From assembly GCA_002591705.1 (NCBI GenBank), contig PAAB01000050.1, positions 9,116 through 22,444 of the forward strand: a stretch of 13,329 bases of DNA. The letters run 5' to 3'. Shown piece by piece: positions 1-6,090 of this stretch. The stretch is from Phycisphaerae bacterium (GTDB lineage Bacteria > Planctomycetota > Phycisphaerae > Phycisphaerales > SM1A02). Numbering within the stretch: the stretch's first letter is position 1; each line of letters opens with the position of its first letter. The position numbers and the translations under genes were made by a program. The notes under the pieces were generated by a model. The model had not been told where the DNA came from and ran no database searches. It was given only the letters and a program-made list of their open reading frames with translations.

Positions 1-966
1 GAGGCGAACTTCACGGTCGTCCAGACCAGCCCGACGAACAATCTTCCCCATAGCATCGCCTCCGACGATCTCGACCTCGACGGCGACATCGATGTCGTCG
101 TGACCCACGTGGGATCCCCATGGTCGATCCTGTTCCTCAACGACGGCACCGGACTGTTTCCGACCACGCAGACCGCCCGGATGCCGACCGGCCCCGCCGA
201 GGTGGAACTTGCGGACCTCGACGGCGATGGCCGGCCCGATCTGATCTCCGCCAACGTCAACAGCGCCGACCGCGGCCTGAGCGTCCTGCTGCAGGGAGAC
301 TGTGCTCTCGTCGATGACTGCAACGGCAACGGCATCCATGATTCGTGCGAATCCGAAGACGACTGCAACCTGAACGGTGTCCCCGATCAGTGCGAGATCG
401 ACTCGGGAACCGCCTTCGACATCGACGGGGATGGAATCATCGATTCCTGCCAGAACGACTGCAACGAAAACGGACTTCCGGATGAGTGGGAGATTGCATC
501 CGGCCTCGCGGGCGACTGCAACGGAAACCTCACGCCGGACGACTGCGACTGGTCGAACCCCGGCGACTGCGACGGAGACGGCATCATCAACGGTTGCGAA
601 GTGGACGAGAATCAGGATCTGCTGCCGGACGACTGCCAGTGCTACGCCGACCTCGACGGCAACCAGGCCGTGGATGTCCTCGATCTGCTGGAGGTCCTGT
701 CGCAGTGGGGCACGATCCTCGAACCGCGCGATCTGCCGCTGACGGCCGACTTCGATCTATCCCAGACGGTGGACATCTTCGATTTCCTGCTGCTTCTGAA
801 TCGGTGGGGGGCGTGTCCGCCGCCACTTCCCACCGAAACCGGCGCCTGCTGCACCGCATTCGGACCGTGCATCACCATGACTGAGATCCGGTGCGAACTG
901 ACGCTGGGCACCTACCTTGGCGATGGATCCACCTGCAACGGCATGGCATGCCCGGACCAACCCTGA
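1..966 (+). CDS. Secreted FG-GAP / calcium-binding repeat protein with dockerin-like C-terminus (5' partial)
   Basis: The reading frame is open from base 1, so the start and any signal peptide lie upstream of the window; 321 residues are visible. In order they show two FG-GAP/VCBS-type propeller repeats (each with a 'DLDGDxxxD' calcium loop, about bases 61-290), a run of cysteine-rich 'DCNxNGxxDxCE' calcium-binding repeats (about 310-640), a paired dockerin-like module ('DLDGNQAVDVLDLLEVL..WG' and 'DFDLSQTVDIFDFLLLL..WG', about 643-820), and a C-terminal cysteine domain beginning GACC and containing GTYLGDGSTC (about 838-954). This architecture is typical of exported proteins in Phycisphaerae-like Planctomycetota. 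It is presumably cell-surface or extracellular, with calcium-stabilised folding. The actual function is unknown; the FG-GAP part suggests a beta-propeller used for binding. It ends 5 nt from the convergent RidA gene, with no terminator visible between them. Confidence 0.9.
   Translation, partial: EANFTVVQTSPTNNLPHSIASDDLDLDGDIDVVVTHVGSPWSILFLNDGTGLFPTTQTARMPTGPAEVELADLDGDGRPDLISANVNSADRGLSVLLQGDCALVDDCNGNGIHDSCESEDDCNLNGVPDQCEIDSGTAFDIDGDGIIDSCQNDCNENGLPDEWEIASGLAGDCNGNLTPDDCDWSNPGDCDGDGIINGCEVDENQDLLPDDCQCYADLDGNQAVDVLDLLEVLSQWGTILEPRDLPLTADFDLSQTVDIFDFLLLLNRWGACPPPLPTETGACCTAFGPCITMTEIRCELTLGTYLGDGSTCNGMACPDQP
310..642 (+). repeat. Array of DCNxNG-type calcium-binding protein repeats
   Basis: Within the first gene, about six degenerate units of roughly 12-25 residues follow the scheme D-C-[ND]-x-[ND]-G-x-x-[DP]-x-C-E, for example DCNGNGIHDSCE, DCNLNGVPDQCE, DIDGDGIIDSCQ and DCDGDGIINGCE. 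Alternating Asp/Asn at fixed spacing plus paired cysteines resembles thrombospondin type 3 calcium repeats. The repeat is at protein level; the DNA copies have diverged, so this is not a recent tandem duplication. Confidence 0.75.
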
Positions 967-971
967 TTCGC

Positions 972-1403
972 TCAGGAATCCAGGCAGGCGACCGCCTTGA
1001 CCTCGACCGCGATCGGGGTCGGCAGGCGATTGATCTCGATGGTCGTCCGCGTCGGATTGGGATTGCCGGGGCCCGCGAAATGCTCCGCGTACACGCGGTT
1101 GTAGACCTCGAAGTCCCGCTCCATGTCGACGAGAAAGACGAGCACGTCGACCAGATCCTCCCAGCGACCGCCCGCATCCTCGAGCACCGCCCGCACGTTG
1201 GCGAAACAGGACCGGCACTGGGCCTCGATGTCCACGGAGGTGACAGTGCCATCCTCGTCCATCGTGACGCCGGGAATCTTGTCCGTGCCCCTGGACCGCG
1301 GCCCGACTCCGGACAGGAAGAGCAGGTTCCCCGCCCGGCGTGCGTGGGGGTACGCACCGACCGGCTCGGGAGCTCGATCCGAGTTGTGTTCCGAGTTCGT
1401 CAT
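972..1403 (-). CDS. RidA-family protein, probable 2-aminomuconate deaminase
   Basis: A 143-residue protein of the RidA/YjgF/YER057c family. It carries the family core 'RTTIEINRLPTPIAVEVKAVA', with the conserved Arg119 and Glu134 that position and deaminate imine/enamine substrates. The N-terminal stretch 'GAYPHARRAGNLLFLSGVG', followed by RSRGTDKIPG, is what I recall from the branch that includes the 2-aminomuconate deaminases AmnD/NbaF rather than from housekeeping RidA. The role would be hydrolysis of 2-aminomuconate to 4-oxalocrotonate plus ammonia, in the cytosol. The ATG overlaps the TGA of the upstream aldehyde dehydrogenase as ATGA (1400-1403), so the two are probably translationally coupled, and the dehydrogenase's expected product is this enzyme's expected substrate. 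General imine deaminase activity is the main alternative. Confidence 0.9.
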   Translation of the reverse strand: MTNSEHNSDRAPEPVGAYPHARRAGNLLFLSGVGPRSRGTDKIPGVTMDEDGTVTSVDIEAQCRSCFANVRAVLEDAGGRWEDLVDVLVFLVDMERDFEVYNRVYAEHFAGPGNPNPTRTTIEINRLPTPIAVEVKAVACLDS

Positions 1404-2857
1404 GACGTCGTCCCCTCCGCCGTGCAGACGGTCTTGGCTTCGGTGAAGAAGTGCATCGCCTCTTCGCCACCTTCCCTGCCCACGCCGCTGTGCTTCACAC
1501 CTCCGAACGGAACCCTGAGATCCCGCAGGAGCCAGCAGTTGACCCACACTGTACCGGCGTCGATGGCCTTCGCCATGCGGGTCGCCCGCTCGTCGCTCCC
1601 AGTCCAGACGCTGGCGGACAATCCGTAGTCGGTCCCATTGGCGAGCTCCATCGCCTCCTCTTCGGTGTCGAACGGCGTGACCGTGATCACCGGTCCGAAG
1701 ATCTCCTGCTGGTTGGTCGCACCATCCATTGGGACCCCCGTGATCACCGTGGGCTCGTAGAAGAAGCCCTCGCGACACCGTTCGGGAAGCGAATCCGGTG
1801 CACGCCCCCCGCAGAGCACCTCACCCCCTTCGGCACGCGCCAGTTCGACGCACGCGGCGATCTTGTCACGATGGGATGCGGACACCAGGGCGCCCTGCTG
1901 GGTCCGCTCGTCGAGCGGATCTCCGATGCGAAGTCGGCCGGCACCCTCGACCAGTTCGGCCACCAACCGGTCATGGATGGGCCGATGCACGAGGACCCGG
2001 GATCCGCACAGGCAGATCTGCCCCTGATTGGCGAACGAACTGCGGAGACTCGTGGCCAGGGCCAGCTCGAGGTCGGCGTCCTCGAACAGGATGTTGGGGT
2101 TCTTGCCACCCAGTTCAAGGGACAGCTTCTTGAACATCGGAGCCGCCTTCGCCGCAATCCGCGCTCCCGTCGTGGTACCACCGGTGAATGAGACCGCCGG
2201 AATCTCGGGGTGCCCGACGATCGACTCGCCGACCTGCGATCCCAGACCGTGGACGATGTTGAGCACGCCCGGAGGAAAGTCGATCTCCGACGCCAGCTGG
2301 CCTAGCCTCGCTGCCGTGACCGGCGTGAGTTCCGAGGGCTTGGCCACCACCGTGTTGCCGGCGGCCAGCGCGGGCGCAATCTTCCAGGTGAACAGGTAGA
2401 GCGGCAGATTCCACGGCGAAATGAGCCCCACGACCCCGATCGGATCCCGGTGGACGATGTTGGATGCCTGGGTTCCGGTCCGATAGAGACGAGATCGGTC
2501 CTCGCCTGCGGCATCGGCGAAGAAACGGAGATTCGCGACGGCCCGCGGTATGTCGACCGTGCGAGCGAGGCCGATGGGCTTGCCGTTGTCGATCGACTCC
2601 AGTCTCGCGAGCTCCTCGCCATTGGCTTCGACGGCGTCGGCGAGCCGATGCATCCATCGTCCTCGCTCCGCCCCGGTGCAACCGGACCAGGAAGGATGGG
2701 CGGCATTCGCCGCCTGCCAGGCCAGATCGACATCATCCGAATCACTCGATGCGATCCGGCCGAGCACCGCCGCCGTGGCCGGCTCGATGTTGTCCAGCCA
2801 TCGGCCGTTGACCGGTGGTCGCTGCTCGCCGTCGATGGTGTTCAGCACATCCTTCAT
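1400..2857 (-). CDS. Aldehyde dehydrogenase, ALDH8A1 / 2-aminomuconate semialdehyde dehydrogenase type
   Basis: A 485-residue NAD-dependent aldehyde dehydrogenase of normal family length. Catalytic residues are in place: Asn150 (SPWN), Glu248 (LELGGKNP), Cys282 (NQGQICLC) and Glu385 (EIFGP). Signature stretches closely match what I recall of human ALDH8A1: 'ARTVDIPR', 'RFFADA', 'GLISPWNLPLYLFTWKIAPA', 'RSSFANQGQICLC' and 'NCWLLRDLRVPFGG'. ALDH8A1 and bacterial AmnC/NbaE oxidise 2-aminomuconate 6-semialdehyde to 2-aminomuconate in the kynurenine pathway; Arg445 lies where a substrate-carboxylate-binding arginine is expected. The chosen ATG is 1 nt after the SDR stop; a longer reading frame to 3115 only runs back through the SDR gene in another frame. 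The stop overlaps the RidA start. 2-Hydroxymuconate semialdehyde dehydrogenase is the nearest alternative. Confidence 0.93.
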   Translation of the reverse strand: MKDVLNTIDGEQRPPVNGRWLDNIEPATAAVLGRIASSDSDDVDLAWQAANAAHPSWSGCTGAERGRWMHRLADAVEANGEELARLESIDNGKPIGLARTVDIPRAVANLRFFADAAGEDRSRLYRTGTQASNIVHRDPIGVVGLISPWNLPLYLFTWKIAPALAAGNTVVAKPSELTPVTAARLGQLASEIDFPPGVLNIVHGLGSQVGESIVGHPEIPAVSFTGGTTTGARIAAKAAPMFKKLSLELGGKNPNILFEDADLELALATSLRSSFANQGQICLCGSRVLVHRPIHDRLVAELVEGAGRLRIGDPLDERTQQGALVSASHRDKIAACVELARAEGGEVLCGGRAPDSLPERCREGFFYEPTVITGVPMDGATNQQEIFGPVITVTPFDTEEEAMELANGTDYGLSASVWTGSDERATRMAKAIDAGTVWVNCWLLRDLRVPFGGVKHSGVGREGGEEAMHFFTEAKTVCTAEGTTS

Positions 2858-2858
2858 G

Positions 2859-3638
2859 TCAGTTGGCCGCAAGCCGCCCGCCGTCGACGGGCAGATTGAC
2901 GCCGCTGACGTAGGCGGCGGCGGGGGAGGCCAGGAATGCGCACACCGATCCGATTTCCGATGGGTCGGCGAAGCGGCCGGCGGGAATCGTCGACCGCCAG
3001 GCATCGGCCACGGCCTCCGCGGTCGTACCCTCCCGCTGCGCCCGACCCTCCATGAGTGATCCCAGCCGGTCGGTACCGACGTACCCGGGAAGGATGTTGT
3101 TGACCGTGATGCCATCGGGCCCGAGTTCCGAGGCGAGAATCCGCATCCAGTTGCCGATGGCCCCCCGCACGACGTTCGAGACCCCCAGCCCGCTGATGGG
3201 CATGATCACGGAAGTCGAGACGATGTTGATGATTCGTCCGTACCCCTCGGAACGCATCCCGGGAACGACCGCCTGCGCCAGGGCCTGGGACCCGAGCACA
3301 TGGGGAGTCAGCCCGGCCAGAAACTCCTCCGGCGTCGCCTCGATCGCCGGTCCGGCCTTGGGACCGCCGCTGTTGTTCACCAGCACGTGCAGGGGACCGA
3401 ACCGCTGCACATGCTCCGAGACGAGACGCCCCGCTTCGGTCCAGTCGGAGAGATCCGCCACCAGGGCATGATGATCCCCATCCCCGAGCGTCGACCGGAC
3501 GGACTCCAGGCTGGAGGCCTTTCGCGCCAGCACGGTCACGGATGCGCCGGCGGCGGCGAGCGCCACGGCGCAGGCACGTCCGATTCCCTGCGAAGCCCCG
3601 CAGACCAGGGCACGACGACCGGCGAGCGACATGTTCAT
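2859..3638 (-). CDS. Short-chain dehydrogenase/reductase-family protein lacking the YxxxK motif
   Basis: A 259-residue SDR-fold protein and the first gene of the SDR-ALDH-RidA operon. It has an N-terminal dinucleotide-binding motif 'CGASQGIG' (residues 13-20, Cys replacing the usual Thr), an 'NNSGG' variant of NNAG (88-92), the beta-5 serine region 'NIVSTSV', and a C-terminal 'SGVNLPVDGG' typical of classical SDRs. Counting 13 residues from Ser141 puts Ser154 and Arg158 (SNVVR) where the catalytic Tyr and Lys normally sit, so canonical reductase chemistry is doubtful. I recall the same SNxxRG arrangement in SDRs from flavobacterial kynurenine-degradation clusters, suggesting a conserved specialised group. 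The start was chosen at 3638 because GGAG sits 6 nt upstream; the in-frame ATG at 3650 has no such site. Substrate unknown. Confidence 0.9.
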   Translation of the reverse strand: MNMSLAGRRALVCGASQGIGRACAVALAAAGASVTVLARKASSLESVRSTLGDGDHHALVADLSDWTEAGRLVSEHVQRFGPLHVLVNNSGGPKAGPAIEATPEEFLAGLTPHVLGSQALAQAVVPGMRSEGYGRIINIVSTSVIMPISGLGVSNVVRGAIGNWMRILASELGPDGITVNNILPGYVGTDRLGSLMEGRAQREGTTAEAVADAWRSTIPAGRFADPSEIGSVCAFLASPAAAYVSGVNLPVDGGRLAAN

Positions 3639-3667
3639 CTGTTTCTCCATGAGAGGGGTCCGGGAGG

Positions 3668-3678
3668 TGTAGACTACA
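3668..3678. promoter_or_regulatory. 11-bp palindrome TGTAGACTACA in the divergent SDR/aminotransferase intergenic region
   Basis: The 47-bp gap between the divergent starts contains a perfect inverted repeat, TGTAG-A-CTACA. Read on the plus strand it offers TAGACT (3670-3675) as a -10-like hexamer for the aminotransferase, ending 10 nt before its ATG; read on the minus strand it offers TAGTCT for the SDR operon, about 31 nt from that start. One symmetrical element could therefore serve both directions, or be an operator. I see no clear -35 on either side. Confidence 0.4.
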
Positions 3679-3685
3679 TCATTCC

Positions 3686-4864
3686 ATGGCCACTTCGCCC
3701 CACACCACCCGCCACGGCACCGCCGCCCGACTCGCCCAGTTCGGCGAGAGCGTCTTCTCCGAGATCTCCCGTCTGGCCGCCCGGCACAACGCCGTGAACC
3801 TGGGCCAGGGCTTCCTGGACTTCGACGGCCCGGAGTTCGTGAAGGATGCCGCCATCCGGGCGATCCGGGACGGCCACAACCAGTACGCCCCGATGACGGG
3901 CATCCCGGCACTGCGGGAAACCATCGCCGGTCGATTCCATGCGGAGACCGGACTCTCCATCGATCCCGACCAGTGGGTGACCGTCACCTGTGGATGCACG
4001 GAGGCGATTGCCGCCACCCTCGTGGGTCTGACGAATCCCGGGGACGAGGTCATCGTCCTCGAGCCGTTCTACGACTCCTACCCGGCCTGCCTGGCCATGA
4101 CGGATGCGATCCCGCGATTCCTTCCGATTCGCCCCCCCGATTTCCGTCTCGATGTCGATGCCCTGCGGGCCATGGTCAACGAGCGCACGCGGTTCATCAT
4201 GGTCAACACCCCGCACAATCCGTGCGGGAAGGTGTTCTCGCGCGACGAGCTGGACTCGATCGCAGACATCGCCATCGAGCATGACCTCATCGTCGTCATG
4301 GATGAGGTCTACGACCGCCTGGTCTTCGAGGGTGAACACATCTACATGGCATCAAGACCGGGCATGGCCGAACGCACCATCAGTCTCCGGTCGCTGGGCA
4401 AGACCTTCTCGCTCACCGGATGGAAGATCGGATGGGCCGTTGCGCCGCCGCACCTGACCGCCGGCATCCGCTCCGCGCACCAGTTCTTCACCTTTGCCGT
4501 CGGCACCCCGTTCCAGCATGCCACCATCGCGGCCCTGGAGGCGCCCCAGTCGTACTTCGACACCTTCACGTCGGAGTACCGGGCCAGGCGGGACCTTCTC
4601 TGCACCGCCCTGGCCGACGTGGGATTCGACGTCTACACCCCGGCGGGAACCTACTTCGTGCTGGCCGATCACACCCGATTCGGGTTTGCCGACGACGTCC
4701 AGTTCTGCCGACATCTGGCCAGCGAGGTGGGGGTCGCCGCCATCCCACCCAGCGCCTTCTACCACGATCCGGCCGAGGGGCGTGATCTGGTGCGATTCGC
4801 CTTCTGCAAGTCGACCCCGGTCCTGGAGGCCGCAATCGACCGCCTGCAGGCCCTCAGGGGTTGA
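3686..4864 (+). CDS. PLP-dependent class I aminotransferase, kynurenine aminotransferase-like
   Basis: A 392-residue fold-type I aminotransferase. PLP-binding and catalytic residues are visible: Asn178 in 'NTPHNPCG', Asp206 and Tyr209 in 'VMDEVYD', the Schiff-base Lys239 in 'SLGKTFSLTGWKIGW', and the substrate-carboxylate Arg370 in 'VRFAFCK'. 'EPFYDSY' and 'HQFFTFAVGTPFQHA' are features of the kynurenine aminotransferase / glutamine transaminase K / YbdL methionine aminotransferase branch. It is expected to transaminate kynurenine and/or methionine, glutamine and aromatic amino acids with a 2-oxo acid, in the cytosol. Its position head to head with a 2-aminomuconate-type operon supports kynurenine as a relevant substrate, but specificity in this branch is broad and cannot be read from sequence. 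No Shine-Dalgarno lies at normal distance (GGGAGG is 18 nt away); a TAGACT hexamer ends 10 nt before the ATG. Confidence 0.92.
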   Translation: MATSPHTTRHGTAARLAQFGESVFSEISRLAARHNAVNLGQGFLDFDGPEFVKDAAIRAIRDGHNQYAPMTGIPALRETIAGRFHAETGLSIDPDQWVTVTCGCTEAIAATLVGLTNPGDEVIVLEPFYDSYPACLAMTDAIPRFLPIRPPDFRLDVDALRAMVNERTRFIMVNTPHNPCGKVFSRDELDSIADIAIEHDLIVVMDEVYDRLVFEGEHIYMASRPGMAERTISLRSLGKTFSLTGWKIGWAVAPPHLTAGIRSAHQFFTFAVGTPFQHATIAALEAPQSYFDTFTSEYRARRDLLCTALADVGFDVYTPAGTYFVLADHTRFGFADDVQFCRHLASEVGVAAIPPSAFYHDPAEGRDLVRFAFCKSTPVLEAAIDRLQALRG

Positions 4865-4873
4865 TGAGCCCCC

Positions 4874-4901
4874 TTGGCAGGCCGTCGTGGATCGCTACAA
4901 T
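4874..4901 (+). promoter_or_regulatory. Sigma70-type promoter for rplU
   Basis: TTGGCA (4874-4879) and TACAAT (4896-4901) are separated by 16 nt, close to the TTGACA-17-TATAAT consensus. It starts just after the aminotransferase stop, giving L21 its own promoter and a leader of about 63 nt. This is the only promoter in the window with a convincing -35. Confidence 0.7.
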
Positions 4902-4958
4902 GATCGATTCACACGCTCCGGCCCAAGTGCGATCACCCGCCCCGGAGGCAAACGACCC

Positions 4959-4965
4959 AGGAGGT
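4959..4965 (+). promoter_or_regulatory. Strong Shine-Dalgarno fixing the GTG start of rplU
   Basis: AGGAGGT lies 5 nt upstream of GTG 4971 and selects this start over the long in-frame extension through the aminotransferase gene. A second weaker purine motif, CGGAGG, lies about 12 nt further upstream. Confidence 0.85.
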
Positions 4966-4970
4966 CACCC

Positions 4971-5351
4971 GTGTACGCCATCGTTGAAGACAGTGGTTCC
5001 CAGATCAAGGTCCAGACCGGAGACGTGATCGACGTCGACCGTCGTGAGCTGGCCGACGGAGCCAAGACCATCACGTTCGATCGTGTCCTTGCCCTGAAGT
5101 CCGGTGACGGACCGGCCACCCTCGGCACGCCGTACATCGACGGCGCATCCGTGACGGCCGAGATCATCGAGGAACGCCTCGACGTCAAGATCGACGTGAT
5201 CAAGTTCAAGCGTCGCAAGGGATACAAGCGGAAGAGGGGACATCGCCAGAAGATGCTCCGCGTCCGCATCGGTGAACTGGGCGGCAAGAAGAAGACCGCC
5301 AAGAAGTCCACCAGCAAGAAGAAGACGACCAAGAAGACCGACACGGAGTGA
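4971..5351 (+). CDS. rplU: 50S ribosomal protein L21 with lysine-rich C-terminal tail
   Basis: A 126-residue protein beginning at GTG with the typical L21 N-terminus (YAIVEDSGSQIKVQ..GD). The family signature 'VIKFKRRKGYKRKRGHRQ' is present in full. L21 binds 23S rRNA in the large subunit. The core ends near residue 103, the normal length; the remaining residues form a low-complexity Lys/Thr/Ser tail (repeated KKK, KKT and KKS) that would add a flexible basic extension. The usual downstream partner, rpmA (L27), is absent: the next gene is convergent and starts 4 nt away. The gene has its own promoter at 4874-4901 and a strong Shine-Dalgarno. Confidence 0.97.
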   Translation: MYAIVEDSGSQIKVQTGDVIDVDRRELADGAKTITFDRVLALKSGDGPATLGTPYIDGASVTAEIIEERLDVKIDVIKFKRRKGYKRKRGHRQKMLRVRIGELGGKKKTAKKSTSKKKTTKKTDTE

Positions 5352-5355
5352 TCCG

Positions 5356-6033
5356 TCAGTCGAGCCGTACGAACATCGTCCTGCCGAATGCATCGGTGAC
5401 GAGCTGTGCCGTGGCATCACGCACCAGTCCGGCCAGCCTCTGATCGCACTCGCCGTTGAATGTCCCGGCCAGTTCGGCGGGGGACAGCAGATCGACGAAG
5501 CCGTCGGTCGCTTCCGCCAACTGGAGCGTGACCCCCTCGACGTCGAGAATCATCGAAGCGCTTTCCGGGGTGCCCAGCGGGTATCCGAAGCCACCGCCTT
5601 CGTACACGCCGTATTCGCCATTGGAGATCAGGATGTACCGGACCGAGAGGTTCGTGGCCTCGAAGTCGATCGGGGTGTAGCCGGGACGGGGCGTCCACAG
5701 CAGTTCGATGTGCAGGATCTGTCCGGTCTCGACCGAGCCGCTGGTGAGGTCGGCGAGCGGCACATCGGTCAGCCAGATCGAACCCTCCACGTACGGATCC
5801 GTCGAGCAGACCGCGAGGTCGAAGTTCGATGCGAGGTGCACCGGATTGGCCGAGACCGATTCGACCCGCATTCCGGTCGTGATGCCGCCGACCCAACTGT
5901 AGGCGGTGTGCACGTAGGAACAGCCTCCGACGACCGCACCCAGCAGCATGGCCAGGAGGACCGCCCGGGCCGTGCCGACGGACCGCGGGGAGGGGGGCAG
6001 GGGGGCACCTGATTCGTGGAGGGAGATGGGCAC
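5356..6033 (-). CDS. Putative lipoprotein of unknown function
   Basis: A 225-residue protein starting at GTG. A hydrophobic stretch 'AVLLAMLLGAVVGGC' (residues 24-38) ends in a lipobox-like VGGC, so Cys38 should be lipidated and the protein anchored to a membrane; the n-region before it is unusually long, over 20 residues. The mature part is rich in beta-forming residues with many Val, Thr, Tyr and Gly and contains 'ESVSANPVHLASNFDLAVC' and a glycine-rich 'YEGGGFGYPLGTP', but I do not recognise a family. A TACAAT hexamer ends 6 nt before the start codon and no Shine-Dalgarno is visible. It is divergent from ubiE across 57 bp and convergent with rplU across 4 nt. It is monocistronic, so context gives no functional clue. 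Confidence 0.8.
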   Translation of the reverse strand: MPISLHESGAPLPPSPRSVGTARAVLLAMLLGAVVGGCSYVHTAYSWVGGITTGMRVESVSANPVHLASNFDLAVCSTDPYVEGSIWLTDVPLADLTSGSVETGQILHIELLWTPRPGYTPIDFEATNLSVRYILISNGEYGVYEGGGFGYPLGTPESASMILDVEGVTLQLAEATDGFVDLLSPAELAGTFNGECDQRLAGLVRDATAQLVTDAFGRTMFVRLD

Positions 6034-6039
6034 GGGTTG

Positions 6040-6045
6040 ATTGTA
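6040..6045 (-). promoter_or_regulatory. Candidate -10 (TACAAT) of the lipoprotein gene
   Basis: On the minus strand TACAAT ends 6 nt before the GTG at 6033, so transcription would begin at or beside the start codon. No clear -35 is seen. Confidence 0.45.
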
Positions 6046-6075
6046 CAGAAGCAGGTCCGGAACGGCTGACGCGGG

Positions 6076-6081
6076 TAGGAT
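6076..6081 (+). promoter_or_regulatory. Candidate -10 (TAGGAT) of ubiE
   Basis: TAGGAT ends 9 nt before the ubiE ATG, which has no Shine-Dalgarno; the transcript would have a leader of only a few nucleotides. No clear -35 is seen. Confidence 0.4.
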
Positions 6082-6090
6082 TCACCATTC

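Noticed and set aside
2858..3115. N-terminal extension of the aldehyde dehydrogenase to 3115
   Set aside because: The extension overlaps the SDR coding region in another frame and is Pro/Arg-rich; the ATG at 2857 gives the normal ALDH8A1 length.
3639..3650. ATG at 3650 as the SDR start
   Set aside because: It lacks a Shine-Dalgarno, whereas GGAG inside this segment is spaced 6 nt from the ATG at 3638.
4851..4878. Terminator hairpin at the end of the aminotransferase gene (AGGGG / CCCCT)
   Set aside because: The stem is only about 5 bp and is followed by TTGGCAGG rather than a T run; the segment is better explained as the rplU -35 region.
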